NCBI GenBank assembly: GCA_002293605.1 | Contig: DBDO01000236.1 | Span: forward strand, 1-5,292 | Source: Desulfovibrionaceae bacterium UBA930 | GTDB taxonomy: Bacteria > Desulfobacterota > Desulfovibrionia > Desulfovibrionales > Desulfovibrionaceae | DNA length: 5,292 bases | Direction: 5' to 3' | Shown here: positions 1 to 5,224 of the stretch, piece by piece | Numbering within the stretch: position 1 is the stretch's first letter | Layout of the letters: the number at the start of each line of letters is the position of its first letter | The notes under the pieces: generated by a model | What the model was told of the DNA's origin: nothing | What the model saw: only the letters and a program-made list of their open reading frames with translations | Database searches by the model: none | Translations under genes and position numbers: made by a program

Positions 1-678
1 CAGCGCGTGGCCATTGCCAGGGCCATTATCAACAACCCCCTCGTGCTTTTGCTCGATGAGCCCTTCAGCGCCCTCGATTTCAAACTGCGCAAGCAGATGC
101 AGCTTGAAATCAAGCACTTGCAGCGTCAGCTCGGCATTACCTTTGTATTCGTCACCCATGATCAGGAAGAGGCCTTTGCCATGTCCGACCGGGTGGTGGT
201 CATGAACGAGGGCGAAATTCGGCAGATCGGCAGCTCCCAGGAAATCTACGAAGAGCCGGAAAACCTGTTCGTGGCCCGCTTTGTCGGCGAAATCAACGTG
301 CTGGAGGCGAAAATTCTCGCCCTGCGCGACGATGCCAGCTATCTGGCCAATGTGGAAGGCCAGGAATTCATACTGCGCTCCAAACGCGAATTCGAGGTGG
401 GGGAAGCGGTCAAGGTGCTGCTGCGGCCCGAAGATTTGAAGGTCTATCTGGAGCAGGAAAAAGCCCTTGATCCTCCGTTCTTCCTCGGCCGCATACAGGA
501 AAGCGTGTACAAGGGCGCGACCGTGGACATCCTGCTCACCCTGGATAACGGCAAAGCCTTGCAGGCCGCCGAATTTTTCAACGAGGACGACATCGACATC
601 ACCTACCGCCCCGGCGATCGCGTTGCTGTTTCCTGGGTTGAAGGCTGGGAAGTGGTGCTTGATGCGGAGGGCGAATAA
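1..678 (+). CDS. potA: Spermidine/putrescine ABC transporter ATP-binding protein PotA (5' partial)
   Basis: This is the ATPase subunit of the polyamine importer, acting on the cytoplasmic face of the inner membrane. The frame is open from base 1, and 225 residues are visible of a family length near 370, so the Walker A, Q-loop and first part of the signature motif lie upstream. The visible part opens with QRVAIARA, the end of the ABC signature region. Walker B follows (LLLDEP, residues 16-21), then the D-loop SALD (23-26) and the switch histidine H53 in VTHDQEEA. A TOBE-type C-terminal domain follows from about residue 95. Its LRPEDL (141-146), EFFNEDD (191-197) and WVEGWEVVL (212-220) closely match E. 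coli PotA as I remember it, which favours PotA over PotG or sugar-transporter ATPases. The TAA stop overlaps the potB start. The true start cannot be seen. Confidence 0.95.
   Translation, partial: QRVAIARAIINNPLVLLLDEPFSALDFKLRKQMQLEIKHLQRQLGITFVFVTHDQEEAFAMSDRVVVMNEGEIRQIGSSQEIYEEPENLFVARFVGEINVLEAKILALRDDASYLANVEGQEFILRSKREFEVGEAVKVLLRPEDLKVYLEQEKALDPPFFLGRIQESVYKGATVDILLTLDNGKALQAAEFFNEDDIDITYRPGDRVAVSWVEGWEVVLDAEGE
666..671 (+). promoter_or_regulatory. Ribosome binding site of potB
   Basis: GGAGGG lies six bases before ATG 678 and inside the last codons of potA. It supports the one-base-overlap start of potB and allows reinitiation by ribosomes finishing potA. Confidence 0.8.
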
Positions 679-1652
679 TGCGCGCCTCGGCCGGGGGCGG
701 CGCTTCCTTGTTCCGGGCCTTCAGCATCGGCTCCACCTGGCTCTGGCTGGGCGCTTTCGCGCTTTTGCCCACTCTGGCCCTGCTGCTCGTCTCCCTGCTT
801 GACCGGGGGGAAACGGATTTCTTCATTCCGGTTCTGACCGTGAAAAATTACCAGGAACTCTTCAGCCCGGTCTTTTTGACCGTGCTCTGGGATTCCGTGC
901 GCCTGGCCATTTTGAGTACCCTGGTCTGCTTGCTGATCGGCTACCCCTTTGCCTATCGCATTGCCAGGGCAAGCGCCAAATGGCGGCCCTGGCTGCTGCT
1001 TTTGGTAATCATCCCCTTCTGGACCAATTCGCTGATTCGCACCTACGCCCTTATCCTGATCATCGGGGCCCAGGGCATGCTCAACAAGGCCCTGCTCGGC
1101 CTGGGCCTGATCGCAGCCCCCCTGGAAATGATGTATACGGATTTTGCGGTTTTCATCGGTCTTTCCTACACCCTGCTGCCCTTTATGGTGCTGCCTCTTT
1201 ACGCCTCCATTGAAAAGCTCGACACCAGGCTGCTCGATGCGGCCAAAGACCTTGGCGCGGGCTCCCTGCGCAGCTTCTGGCACATTACCCTGCCCCTGAC
1301 TCTGCCGGGTATTGTGGCCGGGTGCATGCTGGTCTTTCTGCCCTCGCTCGGCATGTTCTACGTGCCGGAAATTCTGGGCGGGGCGAAAAATCTGCTGCTC
1401 GGCACCTTTATCAAAAACCAGTTCCTGGTGGCTAATAACTGGCCCCTGGGCGCGGCGGCCAGTTCCGTTATGACCATTTTACTGGTGATCATGGCCGCCC
1501 TGTACAGGCTCTCCTCCCTGCGCGTGGCGGGCCGGGACCACAAAGGCCTTTTGTCCGGCGGTCCGGAAGAGCTGAACGGCAGATCGCCCCGCCGCCCGTC
1601 CGGGGCCGGTCCCTCCATGCCGCAGGCTGCGCGAAAGGCAGGGGGCCTATAA
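678..1652 (+). CDS. potB: Spermidine/putrescine ABC transporter permease PotB
   Basis: First inner-membrane permease of the polyamine importer, expected to pair with PotC. It has 324 residues, against about 275-300 for typical PotB. Hydrophobic segments lie near residues 22-42, 73-94, 103-130, 157-176, 207-227 and 258-277, giving the usual six-helix layout. The EAA loop that docks on the ATPase is clear at 187-211: DAAKDLGA, then the ITLPLTLPGI stretch. The start ATG shares its A with the potA stop (TAATG) and has a good ribosome binding site. Unusual is a hydrophilic tail of about 45 residues after the last helix (about 280-324), rich in Gly, Pro, Arg and Ser, which I do not recall from E. 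coli PotB. Position in the operon and resemblance to PotB rather than PotH set the name; the exact polyamine preference is inferred. Confidence 0.93.
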   Translation: MRASAGGGASLFRAFSIGSTWLWLGAFALLPTLALLLVSLLDRGETDFFIPVLTVKNYQELFSPVFLTVLWDSVRLAILSTLVCLLIGYPFAYRIARASAKWRPWLLLLVIIPFWTNSLIRTYALILIIGAQGMLNKALLGLGLIAAPLEMMYTDFAVFIGLSYTLLPFMVLPLYASIEKLDTRLLDAAKDLGAGSLRSFWHITLPLTLPGIVAGCMLVFLPSLGMFYVPEILGGAKNLLLGTFIKNQFLVANNWPLGAAASSVMTILLVIMAALYRLSSLRVAGRDHKGLLSGGPEELNGRSPRRPSGAGPSMPQAARKAGGL

Positions 1653-2422
1653 TGCCGCGCCTGCTCAAAAGACTGTACCTCTGGCTGGTCTACGCCTTTT
1701 TCTATGTGCCCCTGCTGGTGGTCTTCATCTATTCCTTCAACAGCAATAAATATACCACCAACTGGGGGGAGTTTTCCCTGCGCTGGTATGAAACCCTGCT
1801 CGGCAATTCCGCCCTGCTGGACGCGGCCCTCAACTCCCTGATGGTGGCGGTTTGCGCGGCTACCCTGGCGACCGTGCTTGGCACGCTCACGGCCCTTTCC
1901 CTCAAGCGCTACCGCTTTAGCGGCAGGCAGGCCATGTACGGCGGTATTTTTCTGCTCACCGTGTCCCCTGACATCGTCATGGGCATATCGCTCCTTATCA
2001 TGTTCATCGCCCTGAAGATGGAACTGGGCTTTCTCACCCTGCTCATCGCCCATACCTCGCTCTGCGCGCCCTTTGTGGCCGTTACCGTGCTGGCCAGACT
2101 GGCCGAGTTCGACGAGCACCTGATTGAGGCAGCGCGCGACCTTGGCGCGTCCGAGGCCAGGGCCTTTAGGCATGTACTGCTCCCCCTGACCTTTCCGGCC
2201 GTGGCCGCCGGATGGCTGCTCAGTTTCACCCTGTCCATGGACGATGTGCTGATCAGCACCTTTACCACCGGCCCGGCCTTTGAAGTGCTGCCCGTAAAGA
2301 TCTATTCCATGGTCAAACTCGGGGTAAAGCCGGATGTCAACGCCCTTTCGGCGGTGATGTTTCTGCTCACCCTCACCCTCGTCCTTCTGGCGCAAGCTAT
2401 AAATCAAACAAGGAGAAAATAA
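1652..2422 (+). CDS. potC: Spermidine/putrescine ABC transporter permease PotC
   Basis: Second inner-membrane permease, forming the translocation channel with PotB. It has 256 residues, close to the 264 of E. coli PotC. The N-terminus (LYLWLVYAFFYVPLLVVFIY, about 8-27) is the first membrane helix and is followed by the family-typical FNSN. Further hydrophobic segments lie near 58-84, 96-120, 124-148, 181-203 and 233-250. The EAA loop is at 159-183 (EAARDLGASEARAFRH, then LLPLTFPA), and SMDDVLISTF (195-204) is typical of PotC/PotI permeases. The ATG overlaps the potB stop as TAATG. The ribosome binding site is only a G-run (1641-1645), so initiation probably relies on coupling to potB translation. 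The protein ends QTRRK, a short positively charged cytoplasmic end. Confidence 0.94.
   Translation: MPRLLKRLYLWLVYAFFYVPLLVVFIYSFNSNKYTTNWGEFSLRWYETLLGNSALLDAALNSLMVAVCAATLATVLGTLTALSLKRYRFSGRQAMYGGIFLLTVSPDIVMGISLLIMFIALKMELGFLTLLIAHTSLCAPFVAVTVLARLAEFDEHLIEAARDLGASEARAFRHVLLPLTFPAVAAGWLLSFTLSMDDVLISTFTTGPAFEVLPVKIYSMVKLGVKPDVNALSAVMFLLTLTLVLLAQAINQTRRK
2410..2415 (+). promoter_or_regulatory. Ribosome binding site of potD
   Basis: AAGGAG sits six bases before ATG 2422 and is the best-matched ribosome binding site in the operon. It could raise translation of the binding protein above that of the permeases, as its usual excess in the periplasm would need; that last point is inference. Confidence 0.85.
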
Positions 2423-3480
2423 TGAAACACAGCCGCGTTGCCACATTCGCTCTGGGCCTGGTTCTCGTTTTCGCCCTAGCGGGCACTTGCCTTGCCGCGC
2501 AAAAAGACAAGGGCCAGGTGGTCGTATACAACTGGTCCGAATACATCCCCCAGGATGTGCTGGACGACTTCACCAAGGAAACAGGCATCAAGGTGGTCTA
2601 TTCCACCTTTGAATCCAATGAGGCCATGTACGCCAAGGTCAAGTTGCTGCGCGGCAAATCCTATGACCTGGTGGTGCCTTCCGGCTACTTCGTGGACCTG
2701 CTGCGCCGGGACAAGCTGATCCAGAAAATCGACAAAAGCAGGCTCTCCAATGCCATGCACCTCGACCCCAAGCTCATGAACCTGGAGTTCGACCCGGACA
2801 ATACATACAGCATTCCCTACATGTGGGGCGTTCTGGGCCTTGCCTACAACAGCAAGTATGTGCCCAAAGGGAGCCTGACCCGCTGGGAGCAGCTGCTGAA
2901 GCCGGAATACAAGGGCAAGCTCATCCTGACCGATGATTTGCGCGATGCCTTTGGCCTTGCCCTGCGCGCCAAAGGGCATTCCGTGAACAGCAAAGACCCG
3001 GCCCAGATTAAAGAGGGCTTCGACTTTCTCACCCGGCTAAAAAATTCGGTGCGCGTGTTCGATGTGACCGCCATCAAGCAGGCCCTGATCAGCGAAGAAG
3101 TCTGGATCGGCCCGATCTGGAACGGCGACTACCTCGTGGCCAGGGAAGAAAATGAAAATCTGGAGTATATCTTCCCCGAAGAAGGGGCCATACCCTGGGT
3201 GGACAGCTTCACCATTCCCGTGGGCGCGGAAAATGTGGACAACGCCTACGCCTTCATCAACTATATGCTGCGCCCCGAAATCGCCGTGCGCTGCATCAAG
3301 GAATACAAATACTCCTCCCCCAACCTGAAGGCCGTGGAAATGCTGCCCGCCGAAATGCAAAACAACCCCATTCTGGTGCCTGGCCCCAAAGAATTGAAGA
3401 ATGCCGAATTCATCACCGGCATCGGTGAGGCCCTGGACCTGTATGAAAAATACTGGGAGCAGGTGAAAACCGCGCAATAG
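2422..3480 (+). CDS. potD: Periplasmic spermidine/putrescine-binding protein PotD
   Basis: Substrate-binding protein that captures polyamine in the periplasm and hands it to PotBC. It has 352 residues (E. coli PotD has 348). A Sec signal peptide is clear: KHSR basic start, hydrophobic core at about 6-20, and likely cleavage after A25 or A26. By remembered alignment with E. coli PotD, pocket residues are kept: W38, S39 (Thr in E. coli), E40, Y41, S87, Y89, D172, W233, W259, D261 and Y297. Two positions differ: E. coli Glu171 is D175 and Gln327 appears to be I331. Family blocks include FTKETGIKVVYST (50-62), YDLVVPS (81-87), LKPEYKGKL (159-167) and the S/TPNL turn (299-302). The start is fixed by TAATG overlap with potC and a strong ribosome binding site. 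A hairpin follows eight bases after the stop. Spermidine is the likeliest ligand; putrescine cannot be excluded. Confidence 0.95.
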   Translation: MKHSRVATFALGLVLVFALAGTCLAAQKDKGQVVVYNWSEYIPQDVLDDFTKETGIKVVYSTFESNEAMYAKVKLLRGKSYDLVVPSGYFVDLLRRDKLIQKIDKSRLSNAMHLDPKLMNLEFDPDNTYSIPYMWGVLGLAYNSKYVPKGSLTRWEQLLKPEYKGKLILTDDLRDAFGLALRAKGHSVNSKDPAQIKEGFDFLTRLKNSVRVFDVTAIKQALISEEVWIGPIWNGDYLVAREENENLEYIFPEEGAIPWVDSFTIPVGAENVDNAYAFINYMLRPEIAVRCIKEYKYSSPNLKAVEMLPAEMQNNPILVPGPKELKNAEFITGIGEALDLYEKYWEQVKTAQ

Positions 3481-3487
3481 AGCAGGA

Positions 3488-3518
3488 TGCGGGGCGAATG
3501 ATGGCATTTTGCCCCGCA
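3488..3518 (+). terminator. Strong hairpin after potD; possible terminator or mRNA-end stabiliser
   Basis: The stem TGCGGGGC (3488-3495) pairs with GCCCCGCA (3511-3518). A G-T, A-T, A-T extension (3496-3498 with 3508-3510) gives 11 pairs around a 9-base loop. It begins eight bases after the potD stop. No T-run follows (the next bases are ACGCGAGAAG), so it is not a textbook Rho-independent terminator. It may protect the 3' end of the pot mRNA, weaken readthrough into queA, or act with Rho. The hairpin is seen directly; its role is inferred. Confidence 0.5.
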
Positions 3519-3581
3519 ACGCGAGAAGATCACCCAAGCCCCGTGCATTCAGGACCGGACCCTCCCCCAAAAGTTATACCT

Positions 3582-3586
3582 GAGGA
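3582..3586 (+). promoter_or_regulatory. Ribosome binding site deciding the queA TTG start
   Basis: GAGGA with seven bases to TTG 3594 is a well-placed ribosome binding site. It is the main reason to prefer the TTG start over ATG 3498, which lies in the hairpin stem 3488-3518 and would add 32 residues (many Pro, Asp and His) with no resemblance to QueA. Confidence 0.75.
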
Positions 3587-3593
3587 AGCTACA

Positions 3594-4775
3594 TTGAAGC
3601 TCATCCCAGTGCAGGAAGCGGATTTCCTGCTGCACAGCTACTCCTTTCCCCTGCCCGAAGAACATATCGCCCAACAGCCGGCCGAGTGCCGGGACGGCTC
3701 ACGCCTGATGGTCCTCGACCGGAAAAACGGAACTGTCACAAGCGCTACCTTTGCCGACATCCTGCATTTTTTGCCGGAAAACTGCCTGCTGGTGGCCAAC
3801 AACTCCAAAGTCGTCCCGGCCCGCCTGTGGGGGAGACGCAAAGGCGGCGGGCAGACCGAAGTACTGCTGCTCACCCCGCCCCCCCTGCTGAAGACCCTTC
3901 CCGAAAGCGCCGCTCCTGGCTTTCAGGCCGAGGCCGAGGCCCTGCTGCGCCCGGCGAAAAAGATCCGCCCCGGCGAGCGGGTAAGCATCAGCGGCGATCT
4001 GGAACTGGAACTTGTGGAACAGGGAGAGTTCGGTCGCTGCCGGGTGCTGCTGCACTGGCAAGGAGACCTGCAAACCCTGCTGCAAGAACACGGCAGCCTG
4101 CCCCTGCCGCCCTATATCCGCAGACAAAAGCCCGCTGCAGGCAAGCCCCTGCCCGGCCTGCCTCCTGTCAGCTGCGATGCCGAGCGTTACCAGACTGTGT
4201 ACGCCAGAGACGACAAGGCCGGTTCAGCGGCCGCGCCCACTGCCGGGCTGCACTTTACGCCGCAGCTGCGCGAAGCGCTGAAGGCTTCAGGGCGGGAATG
4301 GACCGAAGTCACGCTCTATGTGGGCTACGGCACCTTCAGCCCGGTGCGCTGCGAGGACATCCGGGAGCACTCCATGCATGCGGAATACATTGAAATTTCT
4401 CAGGCTGCCGCTGATGCTGTGAACAGGGCGAAGCGGGAAGGACGGCCCATAGTGGCCGTGGGCACCACCTCGGCCCGCACCCTGGAAGGGGCCTTTGCCG
4501 CCCAGGGCGGGGCAAGGCCGGAGCATGCTATCAGCGCCGGGGCCGAAGCCTTTTCCCTGGCGGCCCATGCCGGGTGGGTGAATATTTTCCTGTATCCGGG
4601 AACATCCTTTCAGGTCGTTGACGGGCTGATCACCAATTTTCATCTGCCGGAATCTTCCCTGCTTATGCTGGTATCGGCCCTGGCCGGGCGCGAGCGCGTG
4701 CTTGCCGCTTACGCCCGCGCCCAGGCAGAGGGCTTTCGCTTTTTTTCTTATGGCGATGCCATGCTGATTCTGTAG
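3594..4775 (+). CDS. queA: S-adenosylmethionine:tRNA ribosyltransferase-isomerase QueA
   Basis: Cytoplasmic enzyme of queuosine synthesis: it moves and isomerises the ribosyl part of S-adenosylmethionine onto preQ1 at the tRNA wobble position 34, giving epoxyqueuosine. From the TTG start it has 393 residues, longer than the 356 of E. coli QueA. Part of the excess is probably in the stretches around residues 95-115 (TPPPLLKTLPES...) and 178-192 (KPAAGKPLPGLPP...). Conserved blocks: PARLWGRR (75-82), LPPYIRR (171-177), YQTVYA (199-204), AAPTAGLHF (213-221), VGYGTFSPV (243-251), MHAEY (261-265), VGTTSARTLE (289-298), TNFHLPESSLLMLVSA (347-362) and FRFFSYGDAML (381-391). The AAPTAGLHF and FFSYGDAM blocks are diagnostic. 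An alternative ATG start at 3498 is less likely. It is separated from potD by 113 bases; whether it is co-transcribed is unclear. Confidence 0.95.
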   Translation: MKLIPVQEADFLLHSYSFPLPEEHIAQQPAECRDGSRLMVLDRKNGTVTSATFADILHFLPENCLLVANNSKVVPARLWGRRKGGGQTEVLLLTPPPLLKTLPESAAPGFQAEAEALLRPAKKIRPGERVSISGDLELELVEQGEFGRCRVLLHWQGDLQTLLQEHGSLPLPPYIRRQKPAAGKPLPGLPPVSCDAERYQTVYARDDKAGSAAAPTAGLHFTPQLREALKASGREWTEVTLYVGYGTFSPVRCEDIREHSMHAEYIEISQAAADAVNRAKREGRPIVAVGTTSARTLEGAFAAQGGARPEHAISAGAEAFSLAAHAGWVNIFLYPGTSFQVVDGLITNFHLPESSLLMLVSALAGRERVLAAYARAQAEGFRFFSYGDAMLIL

Positions 4776-4787
4776 GGCGATGCCCTG
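4773..4787 (+). other. Small hairpin over the queA stop codon
   Basis: AGGGC (4774-4778) pairs with GCCCT (4782-4786) around a GAT loop, plus a T-G closing pair, so the TAG stop lies in the stem. The nearest T-run (seven T, 4813-4819) is about 25 bases further on, too far for a standard intrinsic terminator. It is short and may be chance. Confidence 0.3.
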
Positions 4788-4806
4788 GCCCGCCTTGAGT
4801 ATTATC

Positions 4807-4835
4807 TTGCTATTTTTTTCGAAAAAGGTTTGAAT
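4807..4835 (+). promoter_or_regulatory. Possible sigma-70 type promoter
   Basis: TTGCTA (4807-4812) and TTGAAT (4830-4835) each match four of six consensus bases, at the ideal 17-base spacing, in the most AT-rich stretch of the window. TATATT at 4838-4843 is a better -10 box but has no -35 box at the right distance. If real, it would start a transcript near 4842 with a leader of about 380 bases before the gene at 5225. Confidence 0.35.
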
Positions 4836-4860
4836 TATATATTGCCTTTGTGGATGCAGC

Positions 4861-4877
4861 CTCCTTGTTTTCAGGAG
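4861..4877 (+). other. Hairpin pairing CTCCT with AGGAG
   Basis: A five-pair stem (4861-4865 with 4873-4877) around a T-rich seven-base loop. AGGAG is Shine-Dalgarno-like but the next ATG (4893) is 15 bases away, and the frame there is not convincing. Five pairs can arise by chance. Confidence 0.3.
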
Positions 4878-4912
4878 CGCACACGCCCGGGCATGCAAAT
4901 TTTGCGCAAGCA

Positions 4913-4965
4913 GCAGCCGCTGAAGCGGCGGAAGGTTTTCCTCTTGAGCGCGTGCGGCAGCCGCT
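4913..4965 (+). repeat. Direct repeat GCAGCCGCT, two copies
   Basis: Exact nine-base copies at 4913-4921 and 4957-4965, with 44 bases between their start points. AGCGGC (4924-4929) lies between them and can pair with the GCCGCT part of either copy, so the repeat gives the RNA two mutually exclusive helices. Confidence 0.5.
4916..4929 (+). other. Hairpin GCCGC-TGAA-GCGGC
   Basis: Five GC pairs (4916-4920 with 4925-4929) around a TGAA tetraloop. The right arm can instead pair with 4960-4966 (AAGCGGC with GCCGCTT, seven pairs), so it may be one state of a switch. The pairing is seen; function is inferred. Confidence 0.45.
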
Positions 4966-4981
4966 TCGGTGCCGCCGTTTT
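4954..4981 (+). terminator. GC hairpin followed by TTTT; possible terminator or attenuator
   Basis: GCGGCA (4954-4959) pairs with TGCCGC (4970-4975), and CCG (4961-4963) continues with CGG (4967-4969) past a single bulged G, giving nine pairs around a CTT loop. Four T (4978-4981) come two bases after the stem. The T-run is short, so termination would be partial at best. It could end queA transcripts or attenuate a leader starting near 4842. Confidence 0.4.
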
Positions 4982-5002
4982 GCTCCGGCGCGATATATAC
5001 GG

Positions 5003-5041
5003 CCCCTGTCCGCTGTTGCGGACAGGGGGCGGCATTATTTT
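5003..5041 (+). terminator. Ten-pair perfect hairpin with a T-rich tail
   Basis: CCCCTGTCCG (5003-5012) pairs perfectly with CGGACAGGGG (5019-5028) around CTGTTG. This is the strongest local hairpin in the window. GCGGC and then ATTATTTT (5034-5041) follow, so the T-rich tail is offset from the stem by about five bases, more than usual. The GGCGGCA after the stem (5028-5034) can pair with TGCCGCC at 4970-4976, which would bring the helix up to the T-rich tail while opening the 4954-4975 hairpin. Confidence 0.5.
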
Positions 5042-5111
5042 GAACGCCCTCCGCCTCAGGCCCTCAACCGCTTTCGCGGCTACGGCTCCTTTATTGTCAT
5101 GCCTGCTTCGC

Positions 5112-5133
5112 GCACCTGGCTTTTGCCGGGTGT
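5112..5133 (+). other. Nine-pair hairpin with TTTT loop
   Basis: GCACCTGGC (5112-5120) pairs with GCCGGGTGT (5125-5133), including two G-T pairs, around TTTT. It resembles the smaller hairpin at 5168-5182 in having a GGC-T(n)-GCC core. A run of six T (5144-5149) follows ten bases after the stem. Confidence 0.45.
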
Positions 5134-5167
5134 CGGCCTGCGCTTTTTTCCCGCCGGCTCCGCCCTT

Positions 5168-5182
5168 GCGGCTTTTTGCCGC
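5168..5182 (+). other. Hairpin GCGGC-TTTTT-GCCGC
   Basis: Five GC pairs (5168-5172 with 5178-5182) around a pure T loop, 43 bases before the next start codon. It has the same core design as the hairpin at 5112-5133. The T-run is in the loop, not after the stem, so it is not a terminator on this strand. Confidence 0.4.
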
Positions 5183-5215
5183 GCTAGGCTTTGTTGCCTG
5201 AACATTTTATTTTTT

Positions 5216-5220
5216 GAGGA
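5216..5220 (+). promoter_or_regulatory. Ribosome binding site of the gene at 5225
   Basis: GAGGA, four bases before ATG 5225, in an AT-rich stretch (5201-5224). Spacing is a little short but acceptable, and it supports a real gene start here. Confidence 0.65.
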
Positions 5221-5224
5221 TTGT

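Larger units (their letters stand above)
4776..5224 (+). other. Gene-poor region, candidate structured 5' leader
   Basis: Four hundred and forty-nine bases between queA and the next start hold no convincing gene. An AT-rich part (about 4800-4850) could hold a promoter. The GC-rich part (4860-5190) has at least five hairpins, some of which compete for the same bases, and several T-runs (4978-4981, 5038-5041, 5121-5124, 5144-5149, 5173-5177). The last 25 bases are AT-rich again and end in a ribosome binding site. I do not recognise a known riboswitch, 4.5S RNA, RNase P RNA or tmRNA motif. A frame open through 4830-5201 gives a Leu/Ala/Cys/Pro-rich product without family features and is not called a gene. 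Confidence 0.5.

Noticed and set aside
2479..2493. PotD as a lipoprotein through Cys23 (LAGTC)
   Set aside because: A lipobox needs Gly, Ala or Ser directly before Cys; here it is Thr. Ordinary signal peptidase cleavage after A25 or A26 fits better.
3575..3580. TATACC as a -10 box for queA
   Set aside because: No -35-like element at 16-18 bases upstream, and the transcript would start too close to the TTG to include the ribosome binding site.
4752..4784. Nine-base repeat GGCGATGCC at 4752-4760 and 4776-4784
   Set aside because: The first copy is in the conserved QueA C-terminus (GDAM codons). Two short copies 24 bases apart with no third copy are most simply chance.
4786..4800. Sigma-54 promoter (TGGCCC...TTGAG)
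   Set aside because: A GG element is present but no GC falls at the required spacing (the bases there are GT), so the match fails at a key position.
4813..4826. T-run and TTTTTCGAAAAA palindrome as the queA terminator
   Set aside because: No GC-rich stem directly precedes the T-run, and an A/T palindrome without a loop is a poor terminator hairpin.
4287..4898. Long minus-strand frame opposite the end of queA
   Set aside because: It lies almost wholly opposite conserved QueA coding sequence, and its product is low-complexity (Gly, His, Gln, Arg). The other long minus-strand frames opposite potB, potC and potD are rejected for the same reason.
4830..5201. Open frame of 123 codons (or 103 codons from ATG 4893) in the gap after queA
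   Set aside because: No ribosome binding site at proper distance from either ATG, and a Leu/Ala/Pro/Cys-rich product that runs through several hairpins and resembles no family I know. Long chance frames are common in GC-rich DNA.
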